A stretch of DNA of 64,000 nucleotides, taken from NCBI RefSeq assembly GCF_947500605.1, contig NZ_CANMSJ010000004.1, positions 1-64,000 of the forward strand, given 5' to 3'. This document shows, in pieces, positions 52,719-60,087 of the stretch. A model generated the notes under the pieces. That model made no database searches. It worked only from the letters and a program-made list of their open reading frames with translations, and had not been told where the DNA came from. The stretch's first letter is position 1, and the number at the start of each line of letters is the position of its first letter. This DNA is from an uncultured Lacinutrix sp. (lineage in GTDB: Bacteria > Bacteroidota > Bacteroidia > Flavobacteriales > Flavobacteriaceae). The position numbers and the translations under genes were made by a program.

Positions 52719-53195
52719 ATGCCACATGCTCTTGATAAAATTGACACGCAAATTTTAAACATTCTCCAAACAGATAGTAATAGAACGACAAAAAGTATTG
52801 CTAAAGAACTAGGCATGACAACGTCACCTATTTTTGAGCGTATTAAAAAACTAGAAAAAGAAGGTTATATAAAAAAATATGTAGCCGTTTTAGACAATAA
52901 GAAAATAGGGTTAAAACTCACCGTATTTATAGGTATCACTTTGCAAGGTCATACTAGAAGCTATTTAGAAAAGTTTGTAAAAGAAATAAACAACTTTCCA
53001 GAAGTTGTAGAATGCCACAGAGTGAGTGGGAATTTTGATTATTTATTAAAACTAGTAGTTGAAGATATCGAGGCTTATGAAACGTTTATTATAACTAAAC
53101 TTACACTACTTCCTTACCTTGGAAATGTACAGAGTTTAATTACGCTCTCTACTGGAAAAGAGACAAATGTGATTGATTTGAGTGGTGTTTTGTAA
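52719..53195 (+). CDS. Lrp/AsnC family transcriptional regulator
   Basis: 158 residues: N-terminal winged helix-turn-helix (~6-60, DKIDTQILNILQTDSNRTTKSIAKELGMTTS split over helices) and C-terminal RAM/AsnC ligand-binding domain (~70-150, with VVECHRVSGNFDYLLKLVV). These regulators bind amino acids. It is divergent from the E2-ilvE-E1 operon, as are Lrp-type regulators of bkd genes in other bacteria, so it probably senses branched-chain amino acids and controls that operon; inferred from position. Confidence 0.92.
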   Translation: MPHALDKIDTQILNILQTDSNRTTKSIAKELGMTTSPIFERIKKLEKEGYIKKYVAVLDNKKIGLKLTVFIGITLQGHTRSYLEKFVKEINNFPEVVECHRVSGNFDYLLKLVVEDIEAYETFIITKLTLLPYLGNVQSLITLSTGKETNVIDLSGVL

Positions 53196-53230
53196 CTACA
53201 ATCATTGAATTAAAATTCTAGTAAAAAATT

Positions 53231-53275
53231 TCTCAATACAATTCCGATAAAAAAATCGGAATCACTCTAAGTGAC
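53231..53275. repeat. Family B repeat between lrp and paaY
   Basis: TCTCAATACA, stem ATTCCGAT/ATCGGAAT around A-rich loop, then CACTCTAAGTGAC. Lies between convergent genes and may also act as terminator. Confidence 0.75.
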
Positions 53276-53281
53276 AGCACC

Positions 53282-53878
53282 TTATTTTTTAAATGTATCG
53301 CGAAGTGTTTTATAAACATCATCCTGCATTTTCATATCCTCAGGCACTTCTCTTAACGGTTCTACAGCTTTTAAGCTCTCGTGGCAATCTGTTGGTAGTT
53401 GCTGATATAATTGTGTTCCTTTTGTTTTCCAAGCAATCATCTCGTCACTTACCTGCTTAATAACTTTTGCAGGATTACCAACGACTAAACTACGTTTAGG
53501 AATTTTGGTTTCTGCTTTTACAAATGCCATTGCTCCTACTATGGATTCGTCACCAATCTCGGCATCGTCCATAATTACTGTGTTCATTCCAATTAAGCAA
53601 TTTCTACCCAAATTCGCACCATGAATAATAGCACCATGACCAACGTGTGCACTTTCTTTAAGCGTGATAGATTTACCTGGAAACATATGCACAGTACAGT
53701 TTTCTTGCACGTTTACACCGTCTTCTAAAATAATTTGTCCCCAATCTCCACGAATGGCTGCTCCTGGACCAATATAACAGTTTTTACCAATAATAACATT
53801 TCCTGTTACTGCTGCTAATGGATGTACGAAGCTAGATTCGTGAACAACTGGTGTATAACCTTTAAAACTGTAAATCAT
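53282..53878 (-). CDS. paaY: PaaY, hexapeptide-repeat thioesterase of phenylacetate pathway
   Basis: 198 residues of left-handed beta-helix with gamma-carbonic-anhydrase-like hexapeptides. It matches PaaY end to end: YSFKGYTPVVHESSFVHPLA, IGPGAAIRGDWGQI, VHMFPGKSITL, HVGHGAIIHGANLGRNCLIGMN and GAMAFVKAETKIP, plus the extra C-terminal helix. The His metal ligands lie in the VHMFP and HVGHG segments. PaaY removes dead-end CoA adducts such as 2-hydroxycyclohepta-1,4,6-triene-1-formyl-CoA. I use the ATG at 53878; an in-frame ATG six codons upstream also exists. Last gene of the paa run. Confidence 0.9.
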   Translation of the reverse strand: MIYSFKGYTPVVHESSFVHPLAAVTGNVIIGKNCYIGPGAAIRGDWGQIILEDGVNVQENCTVHMFPGKSITLKESAHVGHGAIIHGANLGRNCLIGMNTVIMDDAEIGDESIVGAMAFVKAETKIPKRSLVVGNPAKVIKQVSDEMIAWKTKGTQLYQQLPTDCHESLKAVEPLREVPEDMKMQDDVYKTLRDTFKK

Positions 53879-53983
53879 AATTTTATTAATAATCATTAAA
53901 CTGTTAAATACTCATAAAAATGACAAATAAACGTAAGGTTTTGTATATTTAAACCTACTACTCCCAAATAAACATATCAAATT

Positions 53984-54274
53984 ATGAATCACACAACATC
54001 ATCTTATACTATACAAAAAGAGGACATCCCTCAATTAAAATTTTCTAAAACTGAAATTTTAAATACCGCTAAAAAAAGAAAATTAAGATCCCATTATTTA
54101 GAGCGTGCCTCACAACTAGGCAACTTATTAAAAACTAAAGTGAAAATTTATTTTATAGATAGCACTAATAAATTGATAAGTGTAAACACAACTATTTGGG
54201 CTGTAACTTCTAATTTTGTTGTTTTAAAACAAGGAATTACAATCCCAAAACATAGTATTATTTACATAGAGTAA
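53984..54274 (+). CDS. Conserved hypothetical small basic protein
   Basis: 96 residues, no signal peptide or membrane helix. The first half is helical and basic (KKRKLRSHYLERASQLGNLL), the second half is beta-rich (TKVKIYFIDSTNK, TTIWAVTSNFVVLKQGITIPKHSIIYIE) and looks like a small five-stranded barrel of Sm or SH3 type; that fold is a guess from strand pattern. It is the only rightward gene inside the leftward paa region, so it is probably independent of the pathway. Function unknown. Confidence 0.7.
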   Translation: MNHTTSSYTIQKEDIPQLKFSKTEILNTAKKRKLRSHYLERASQLGNLLKTKVKIYFIDSTNKLISVNTTIWAVTSNFVVLKQGITIPKHSIIYIE

Positions 54275-54282
54275 ATTCAATT

Positions 54283-55035
54283 TTATTTAAATCCTTTTAG
54301 TTTTTCTTTTGTAAAATCTGAAAGCACCAATCTACCACTAGTTTGAGCGCGTTCTGCTAAAAGTGAATCCCAATCGTCTGTGCCTTGCCAGAATACCTTT
54401 TTCATTTCTAGCATAGCCTCAGTATTGTAAGTACATAAATGTTCTGCTGTTGTTTTTACAGCTTCATCTAACATTTCTGTGCTTTCATAAACTTGGGTAA
54501 ACAATCCTTTTTGTTTTGCCCATTCTGCAGGATAAAACGTATTTGCATCTATTGCTATTTGCGACATTGCGCTTAATCCCATTTTACGCTCAATCGCTGG
54601 TCCTACTACAAATGGTCCAATACCAATATTTAATTCACTCAGTTTAATAGCTGCGAATTTTGAAGCCATACAATAATCTGTTGATGCAGCTAAACCAACA
54701 CCACCACCAACAGTTTTTCCTTGAATGCGTCCAATAATAAATTTCGGACATTTACGCATCGCATTAATCACGTTTGCAAAACCAGAAAAGAATACTTTTC
54801 CTGTTGCTGCATCGTTGATATTTATTAACTCTTCGAAACTTGCACCAGCACAAAACGTTCTATCTCCTCCACTTTTTAAAACAACCACTTTAATAGCGTC
54901 GTTTGTTCCAGCATCTGTAATGCTTTGCGCTAATTTTGCTAATACATCTCCAGGTAACGAGTTATGTGCAGGATGAAAGAATTCTATATATCCTACTTCG
55001 TTTTCTATATCTAATTTTACGTATGGTGTGTTCAT
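54283..55035 (-). CDS. Enoyl-CoA hydratase/isomerase family protein, divergent
   Basis: 250 residues with the crotonase fold: oxyanion-hole region FCAGASFEELI, GKTVGGGVGLAASTDYCMAS, and LSELNIGIGPFV with the first catalytic Glu. The second catalytic Glu of true hydratases is not at its usual place (segment LSAMSQIAIDA), so an isomerase or altered activity is possible. By position after paaZ it may fill the PaaF role (2,3-dehydroadipyl-CoA hydratase), but the missing residue makes that uncertain. Followed on the other strand by the 96-residue gene. Confidence 0.8.
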   Translation of the reverse strand: MNTPYVKLDIENEVGYIEFFHPAHNSLPGDVLAKLAQSITDAGTNDAIKVVVLKSGGDRTFCAGASFEELININDAATGKVFFSGFANVINAMRKCPKFIIGRIQGKTVGGGVGLAASTDYCMASKFAAIKLSELNIGIGPFVVGPAIERKMGLSAMSQIAIDANTFYPAEWAKQKGLFTQVYESTEMLDEAVKTTAEHLCTYNTEAMLEMKKVFWQGTDDWDSLLAERAQTSGRLVLSDFTKEKLKGFK

Positions 55036-55050
55036 GTTATTTATTCTTTT

Positions 55051-55125
55051 GTCATTCCTGTGAAGACAGGAATCTATTTTATATTATAACTTTCTATTGT
55101 GGATTCCTGCCTGCGCAGGAATGAC
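55051..55125. repeat. Double family A palindrome between paaZ and crotonase
   Basis: GTCATTCCTGTGAAGACAGG, AT-rich spacer, then GATTCCTGCCTGCGCAGG, GAATGAC. The two units have different cores yet each still pairs internally. Confidence 0.85.
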
Positions 55126-55128
55126 AAA

Positions 55129-57633
55129 CTATATTAATCCGAATTGTTCGAAATGATGATTTAAATGTTTTCGTTCTAACAAATACGATTCGTATTTATT
55201 CAATTCTCCGAAAACTAAATTCTTTAATTTAGCCTCAGGATTTTCTTTAAAATATTCTAAATACTTTTCGCGTTGTGTTTTAAACTTATCTATAGCTGTA
55301 GCTAGATCAGGATGCTTTAATGCGTCTAAAGTATCTTTTTCTAATTGAGGAAATTGAGAGTTTTTTGGAAACTTATCAAAGTTCCATAAACTATTATGGA
55401 CTTTATCTAAAATCTTTTCTGGCGTTGCTATTTCAAAATCTTGAATCTCTCCTGATGCAATTTTATAAGTGTATTCTAAATGCTCAATCATATGCTGAGG
55501 TGTCATAATTCCCCATTTAGGTTTTGCATCTTCTTTTAATACATAAAGACATTCGCTTATTTTATCCTCAGTCATTTCAGTTAAAACTTCTTGCTTTTTC
55601 TGAACCATAGTTAAGACTGTTGCGAATGCTACTTTCTCATCGGTATTAGCATCAAAAATTTCGGCATACCATTTTACAATTCCGCTTGGATGTTCCGCTG
55701 AAGCGACATCTCTATCTACTTTTTGCTTACAAGTAAGTCTTACATAAATCGTATCGTTGTGATATAATGGTCTTAAAAATCTACATTCTTCTAATCCGTA
55801 ATTCGCAGAAACTGGTCCCTTGTTAGGGTATACAAATAATCCTGCTGCAGCTGAAATAATGAAATAACCATGTGCAGTTCTTTGTTCAAAAATACTTCCT
55901 TCTAAAGATGTAATATCTGTATGCGCATAGAAATGATCCCAAGTTACATTTGCAAAATTGATAATATCTGTATCTGTAAATGTACGTCTATGGGTTTTCA
56001 TAGACATTCCTGGTTGAATATCTTCCCAATGGTATTTAAATGGATGCATTTCTGCTTCCTTATATTTTGCGTTTTGCTGGTAAATTCCAGTAATTTCTGT
56101 AATTGTAGTTGGCGAACCTTGGATTGCTGTACGTTGTAAATAATGTTTTATTCCACGCATTCCTCCCATTTCTTCTCCTCCTCCAGCACGTCCAGGACCT
56201 CCATGAACTAAATATGGTAATGGCGAACCATGACCTGTACTTTCTTTAGCCATATCGCGATTAACCACCATAATACGACCGTGATGAGATGCTGCATTAA
56301 CTACATACTCTTTAGCAATTTTATCGTCATTTGTGGCAATTGAAGATACTAACGACCCTTTACCCATTTGAGCTAATAGAATAGCTTCATCTAAGTTTTT
56401 ATAAGGCATAATGGTACTTACTGGACCAAAGGCTTCACGTTCGTGAATTATTGTATTTTCAAAAGGATGATCAGAACGTAATAAAATCGGGCTAATAAAA
56501 GCGCCTTTTTTAGCATCTGCTCCAATGGTGTTTATTTCATCTAAACTTCCATAAACGATTTGTGCTTCTTTAGATAAATCATTTACTGAGTCTCTAACTG
56601 CTTGCACTTGTTGATGACTTACCAAAGATCCCATTCTAACTTCTTTCAATCTTGGATCTCCAATAGTTACTTTGTCTAAAGCTTTTGATAATGCCGTTTG
56701 CACATCTTCTACTAAATTTTGCGGAACAATAATTCTACGTATTGCAGTACATTTTTGTCCAGCTTTAACCGTCATTTCTTTTCTTACTTCTTTAATAAAC
56801 AAGTCGAATTCTGGTGTTCCAGGAACGGCATCTTCTCCTAAGATGGATGCGTTTAAAGAATCGGCTTCCATTGTAAATGGCACAGATTCTTGTATTAATT
56901 GTGGATGTGCTTTTAGTAAGCGTCCTACTTTTGCTGAACCGGTAAATGTTACTACATCTTGAGACTCTACAGTGTCAAGAATTGTTTTTACGGTTCCGTT
57001 TATAATTTGTAGTGCACCTTCTGGTAAAATACCGGAAGCGATTATTTCTTTTGCTACAGCTTCAGCTAAATAAGAAGTGGAAGGTGCTGGTAAAACTACA
57101 GCAGGCACTCCAGCCATCCAGTTTACTGCACATTTTTCTAACATTCCCCAAACTGGGAAATTGAATGCATTAATATGTACTGCTACTCCTTTTTTAGGCA
57201 CCATGATATGATGCGCCATAAAACGTCCGCCACGAGATAAATCGATAGCATCACCTTCTACGTGATATGGTTGATTTGGGAATAGTTTACGTAATGAAGC
57301 ATTAGCGAATAAATTCCCAAAACCACCTTCGATGTCTATCCAACTATCTACTTTGGTTGCTCCAGTTCTATAACTTAATTCGTAAAATGAATTTTTCCTT
57401 TTCGTAAGATATAATGCTAAACTTTTAAGCATGTTACCACGTTCTTGGAAAGTCATTTTACGAAGGACTTCTCCTCCTTTTGTTCTTCCGTAGTTTAGAA
57501 TTTCTGGTACGTCTAAACCCTCAATAGCGATGCTAGTAAAAGCTTCGCCAGTAACTGCATCTAGAATTGGTGTACCTTCTTCTTTACCTGTTGTCCATTG
57601 TCCTTGAACGTAATGCTGTATTTTATTCATCAT
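55129..57633 (-). CDS. paaZ: PaaZ, oxepin-CoA hydrolase / semialdehyde dehydrogenase with extra C-terminal domain
   Basis: 834 residues. Aldehyde dehydrogenase domain (~1-515): FTGSAKVG, Glu in TMEADSLN and catalytic Cys in AGQKCTAIRR. MaoC-like enoyl-CoA hydratase domain (~530-680): TDIINFANVTWDHFYAHTD, AHGYFIISAAAGLF. Together they open oxepin-CoA and oxidise the aldehyde to 3-oxo-5,6-didehydrosuberyl-CoA. E. coli PaaZ ends near 680 residues; here ~150 more (~685-834) form a helical region with TPQHMIEHLEYTYK and HLNHHFEQFG, like a DinB/DUF1569 four-helix bundle with His ligands. Starts with two adjacent ATGs. Follows the thiolase gene across a repeat-filled gap. Confidence 0.93.
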   Translation of the reverse strand: MMNKIQHYVQGQWTTGKEEGTPILDAVTGEAFTSIAIEGLDVPEILNYGRTKGGEVLRKMTFQERGNMLKSLALYLTKRKNSFYELSYRTGATKVDSWIDIEGGFGNLFANASLRKLFPNQPYHVEGDAIDLSRGGRFMAHHIMVPKKGVAVHINAFNFPVWGMLEKCAVNWMAGVPAVVLPAPSTSYLAEAVAKEIIASGILPEGALQIINGTVKTILDTVESQDVVTFTGSAKVGRLLKAHPQLIQESVPFTMEADSLNASILGEDAVPGTPEFDLFIKEVRKEMTVKAGQKCTAIRRIIVPQNLVEDVQTALSKALDKVTIGDPRLKEVRMGSLVSHQQVQAVRDSVNDLSKEAQIVYGSLDEINTIGADAKKGAFISPILLRSDHPFENTIIHEREAFGPVSTIMPYKNLDEAILLAQMGKGSLVSSIATNDDKIAKEYVVNAASHHGRIMVVNRDMAKESTGHGSPLPYLVHGGPGRAGGGEEMGGMRGIKHYLQRTAIQGSPTTITEITGIYQQNAKYKEAEMHPFKYHWEDIQPGMSMKTHRRTFTDTDIINFANVTWDHFYAHTDITSLEGSIFEQRTAHGYFIISAAAGLFVYPNKGPVSANYGLEECRFLRPLYHNDTIYVRLTCKQKVDRDVASAEHPSGIVKWYAEIFDANTDEKVAFATVLTMVQKKQEVLTEMTEDKISECLYVLKEDAKPKWGIMTPQHMIEHLEYTYKIASGEIQDFEIATPEKILDKVHNSLWNFDKFPKNSQFPQLEKDTLDALKHPDLATAIDKFKTQREKYLEYFKENPEAKLKNLVFGELNKYESYLLERKHLNHHFEQFGLI

Positions 57634-57647
57634 TTTTACTTTATAGT

Positions 57648-57672
57648 GGATTCCTGCCTGCGCAGGAATGAC
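57648..57672. repeat. Family A palindrome upstream of paaZ
   Basis: Single unit GATTCCTGCCTGCGCAGG, GAATGAC. Confidence 0.85.
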
Positions 57673-57726
57673 AAAACTTTATTTTTTACTACAACTAAGA
57701 ATTATCATTAACCTTAGCAGCTAAGT

Positions 57727-57816
57727 GCGTTAGGGATTGAGGCATTTGTTGAAGCTCTTTTTTGTTTTTCTCAAAAAAAGCGACTGCCGAAAGCCTGACC
57801 TTTAGGTAACGCCCAA
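57727..57816 (-). repeat. ~90-bp structured intergenic element, copy 2
   Basis: On the minus strand begins GGGCGTTACCTAAAGGTC six bases after the thiolase stop and ends TCAATCCCTAACGC. Shares ends, central T/A-rich stem and GGTC..GCTTTC block with 50008-50099. Confidence 0.8.
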
Positions 57817-57822
57817 ATTATT

Positions 57823-59037
57823 TTACTTACTTACATTTTCAATAATTGCTGCATAACCTTGACCAACACCAATACACATAGTAATCAACGCATAACGCTT
57901 GTTGGTTTCTTGCAACTCTAAAGCTGCTGAAAAAGCGACTCTTGCACCTGTTACACCAAGCGGATGACCAATAGCAATTGCTCCTCCATTTGGATTTATT
58001 CTTGGATCGTTATCGGCTAATCCCCAAGCGCGAATACAAGCCAAAGCTTGTGCAGCAAAGGCTTCGTTAAGCTCGATAATATCCATATCGTCCATTGTTA
58101 AACCTGCTTTTGCCAATGCTTTATTTGAAGCTTGCACTGGTCCAATACCCATAATTCTTGGCTCGACACCAACCACTGCAGAACTTACTATGCGTGCTAA
58201 TGGTTTTAAATTGTATTTTTTTACTGCGTCTTCACTTGCTATAATTGTTGCTGCTGCTCCATCGTTTAACCCTGAAGAGTTTCCGGCTGTTACGCTTCCG
58301 CCTTCTTTTTTAAAGGCTGCTCTTAGTTTTCCTAAAACTTCTAAAGATGATGTTGGTTTTATAAACTCGTCTTTTGAAAATTGTATTGGATCTTTTTTAC
58401 GTTGTGGAATTTCTACAGTAACAATTTCTTTTGCTAATCTTCCGTTCTCTTGTGCCTTGGTTGCTTTTTGCTGACTCCAAAGTGCGAACTTATCTTGATC
58501 TTCTCTTGATATATTATATTTTTCTACAAGATTTTCGGCAGTGTTCCCCATCCCATCTGTTCCATACATTTGCTGCATTTTAGGATTGATAAAACGCCAT
58601 CCAAAAGTAGAATCATACATTTTAGAATCGCCTCCAAATGCTGATGATGGTTTTGCCATAACGTATGGTCCACGCGTCATGTTCTCGACTCCTCCAGAAA
58701 TAAAGACGTCTCCATCTCCTGCTTTTATGGCACGATTTGCATGAATTATTGCTGATAATCCAGAGCTACATAAACGGTTTACTGTTTCTCCTGGTACTGT
58801 GAATGGCAATCCTGCTAATAGTGATGACATTCTCGCAACGTTACGATTGTCTTCTCCTGCTTGATTGGCGCAACCCATAATAACATCGTCGTAAGCTTCC
58901 TTTGGAATACTTGGGTTTCGTTTTACGATTTCTGAAATTACTAATGCTCCTAAATCGTCTGTTCTTACAGCAGATAATGTGCCTTTGTAGTTTCCTATTG
59001 GTGTTCTAATACCGTCTATTATGTATGCTTCTTTCAT
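57823..59037 (-). CDS. paaJ: Acetyl-CoA acyltransferase (3-oxoadipyl-CoA thiolase type)
   Basis: 404 residues, thiolase fold. Acyl-carrying Cys90 lies in VNRLCSSGLSA; the second-half motifs are NPNGGAIAIGHPLGVTGAR (His) and MCIGVGQG (catalytic Cys). Degradative thiolase length and position in the paa operon point to cleavage of 3-oxoadipyl-CoA and 3-oxo-5,6-didehydrosuberyl-CoA; general beta-oxidation use is also possible. Two bases separate it from the secreted-protein gene. Confidence 0.9.
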   Translation of the reverse strand: MKEAYIIDGIRTPIGNYKGTLSAVRTDDLGALVISEIVKRNPSIPKEAYDDVIMGCANQAGEDNRNVARMSSLLAGLPFTVPGETVNRLCSSGLSAIIHANRAIKAGDGDVFISGGVENMTRGPYVMAKPSSAFGGDSKMYDSTFGWRFINPKMQQMYGTDGMGNTAENLVEKYNISREDQDKFALWSQQKATKAQENGRLAKEIVTVEIPQRKKDPIQFSKDEFIKPTSSLEVLGKLRAAFKKEGGSVTAGNSSGLNDGAAATIIASEDAVKKYNLKPLARIVSSAVVGVEPRIMGIGPVQASNKALAKAGLTMDDMDIIELNEAFAAQALACIRAWGLADNDPRINPNGGAIAIGHPLGVTGARVAFSAALELQETNKRYALITMCIGVGQGYAAIIENVSK

Positions 59038-59039
59038 AA

Positions 59040-59546
59040 TTATTTTAATTTAGCAGAAAACGCTGCTTTTTGAATCAAATCTAAATACTTATTCTCTTTA
59101 TTTTTTTCAAAATAAGAAGTAATCATAATTGAAGATTCTTCATCATTTTCTTTACAATAAATGAACATGATATATACTTCTCCTTCTCTCTCTAAGCTAC
59201 TTTTAATAAAAAGCATCTTTTTACCATCTTCATGAGTCACTTCTCCTTTATCTAGTATTGTCATACCAGCTTTTGCCTTCTGATTTTCTAAATCTTTTTT
59301 CATATCCTCATAAGAAGAAGGCACAACCATACCTATAATAGCAGATTTTTGATCTTCAGTTAAATATGAATTTCCTTGAGCTATTGAATAGACTTTTTCG
59401 TCTATTTCCATATCAATATTAGACTTATACATCATAGATAAAGCCTGCTCTAACTTTTCATCATCAGCTTTTGAAGTATCATCCTGCTGTGAAAACCCAA
59501 ATGCAAAAAAACATAGTGCAATTAATAGTATACTCTTTTTCATCAT
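59040..59546 (-). CDS. Secreted hypothetical protein in paa operon
   Basis: 168 residues. Signal peptide ~1-20 (FGFSQQ). The mature part is acidic and mixed alpha/beta, with SYEDMKKDLENQKAK and EVYIMFIYCKENDEES; one cysteine. No family recognised. It lies between paaI and the thiolase gene, two bases from the latter, so it is co-transcribed with a cytosolic pathway though predicted to be exported. Starts with two adjacent ATGs. Confidence 0.75.
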   Translation of the reverse strand: MMKKSILLIALCFFAFGFSQQDDTSKADDEKLEQALSMMYKSNIDMEIDEKVYSIAQGNSYLTEDQKSAIIGMVVPSSYEDMKKDLENQKAKAGMTILDKGEVTHEDGKKMLFIKSSLEREGEVYIMFIYCKENDEESSIMITSYFEKNKENKYLDLIQKAAFSAKLK

Positions 59547-59605
59547 TTTCTTGTTTTTTTAGTTATTTATTCACGAACCACTACTTCACTCTCTATTTGA
59601 AGTAA

Positions 59606-60025
59606 TTATTCCCATTTTTTTTGAGTACGATAAGCCACACCTTTAAAAAGCGCAACCATTTCATCTCCTCTTTTTACTTCAATAATATTAAAGCCTAATC
59701 TGTTTTTTACAGTTTCTATTATCGATTCTGCAACTATATAATCGCCTTCGTTTAATGCTTCGATGTGATTAATACTTGTTTCGATAGAAACTGCGTATTT
59801 ACCATGTGTGTTTGCTGCAAATCCGAAAGCGGTATCTGCTAATGAATAACTAATTCCACCATGTGCTTTGTTCATGCTGTTTAGCATTTCTTTTCTAATG
59901 GTCATTCCGACTTTACATCGTCCGATTTCGCATTCTAGAATTTCTATTCCTAACCAAGTGCTGTAAGCATCTTGAGATAGCATTTTATATGGAATTTGTT
60001 CGCCTTTCATGTTCTGTTTTATCAT
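59606..60025 (-). CDS. paaI: PaaI hotdog-fold thioesterase
   Basis: 139 residues, single hotdog domain. The catalytic signature is HGGISYSLADTAFGFA, with AVSIETSINHIEA after it, as in phenylacetyl-CoA thioesterase PaaI. It hydrolyses ring-hydroxylated phenylacetyl-CoA and protects CoA supply. The first ATG (60025) sits at the inner end of a repeat unit; an ATG five codons later (60010) is an alternative. Homologue length favours the first. Confidence 0.9.
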   Translation of the reverse strand: MIKQNMKGEQIPYKMLSQDAYSTWLGIEILECEIGRCKVGMTIRKEMLNSMNKAHGGISYSLADTAFGFAANTHGKYAVSIETSINHIEALNEGDYIVAESIIETVKNRLGFNIIEVKRGDEMVALFKGVAYRTQKKWE

Positions 60026-60084
60026 TGAGAGAACGAAGTGTGTAGTAATCTCATTATAAGATTCTTCGCTTCGCTCTGAATGAC
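60023..60084. repeat. Paired family A repeat upstream of paaI
   Basis: Left part CATTGAGAGAACGAAG and TAATCTCA is a degraded unit; right part GATTCTTCGCTTCGCTCT, GAATGAC (60060-60084) is intact. The left end overlaps the paaI start codon. Confidence 0.7.
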
Positions 60085-60087
60085 ACT

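Noticed and set aside
57727-57816. ~90-bp element as a genuine tRNA
   Set aside because: No anticodon arm or full cloverleaf can be drawn; only the ends pair.
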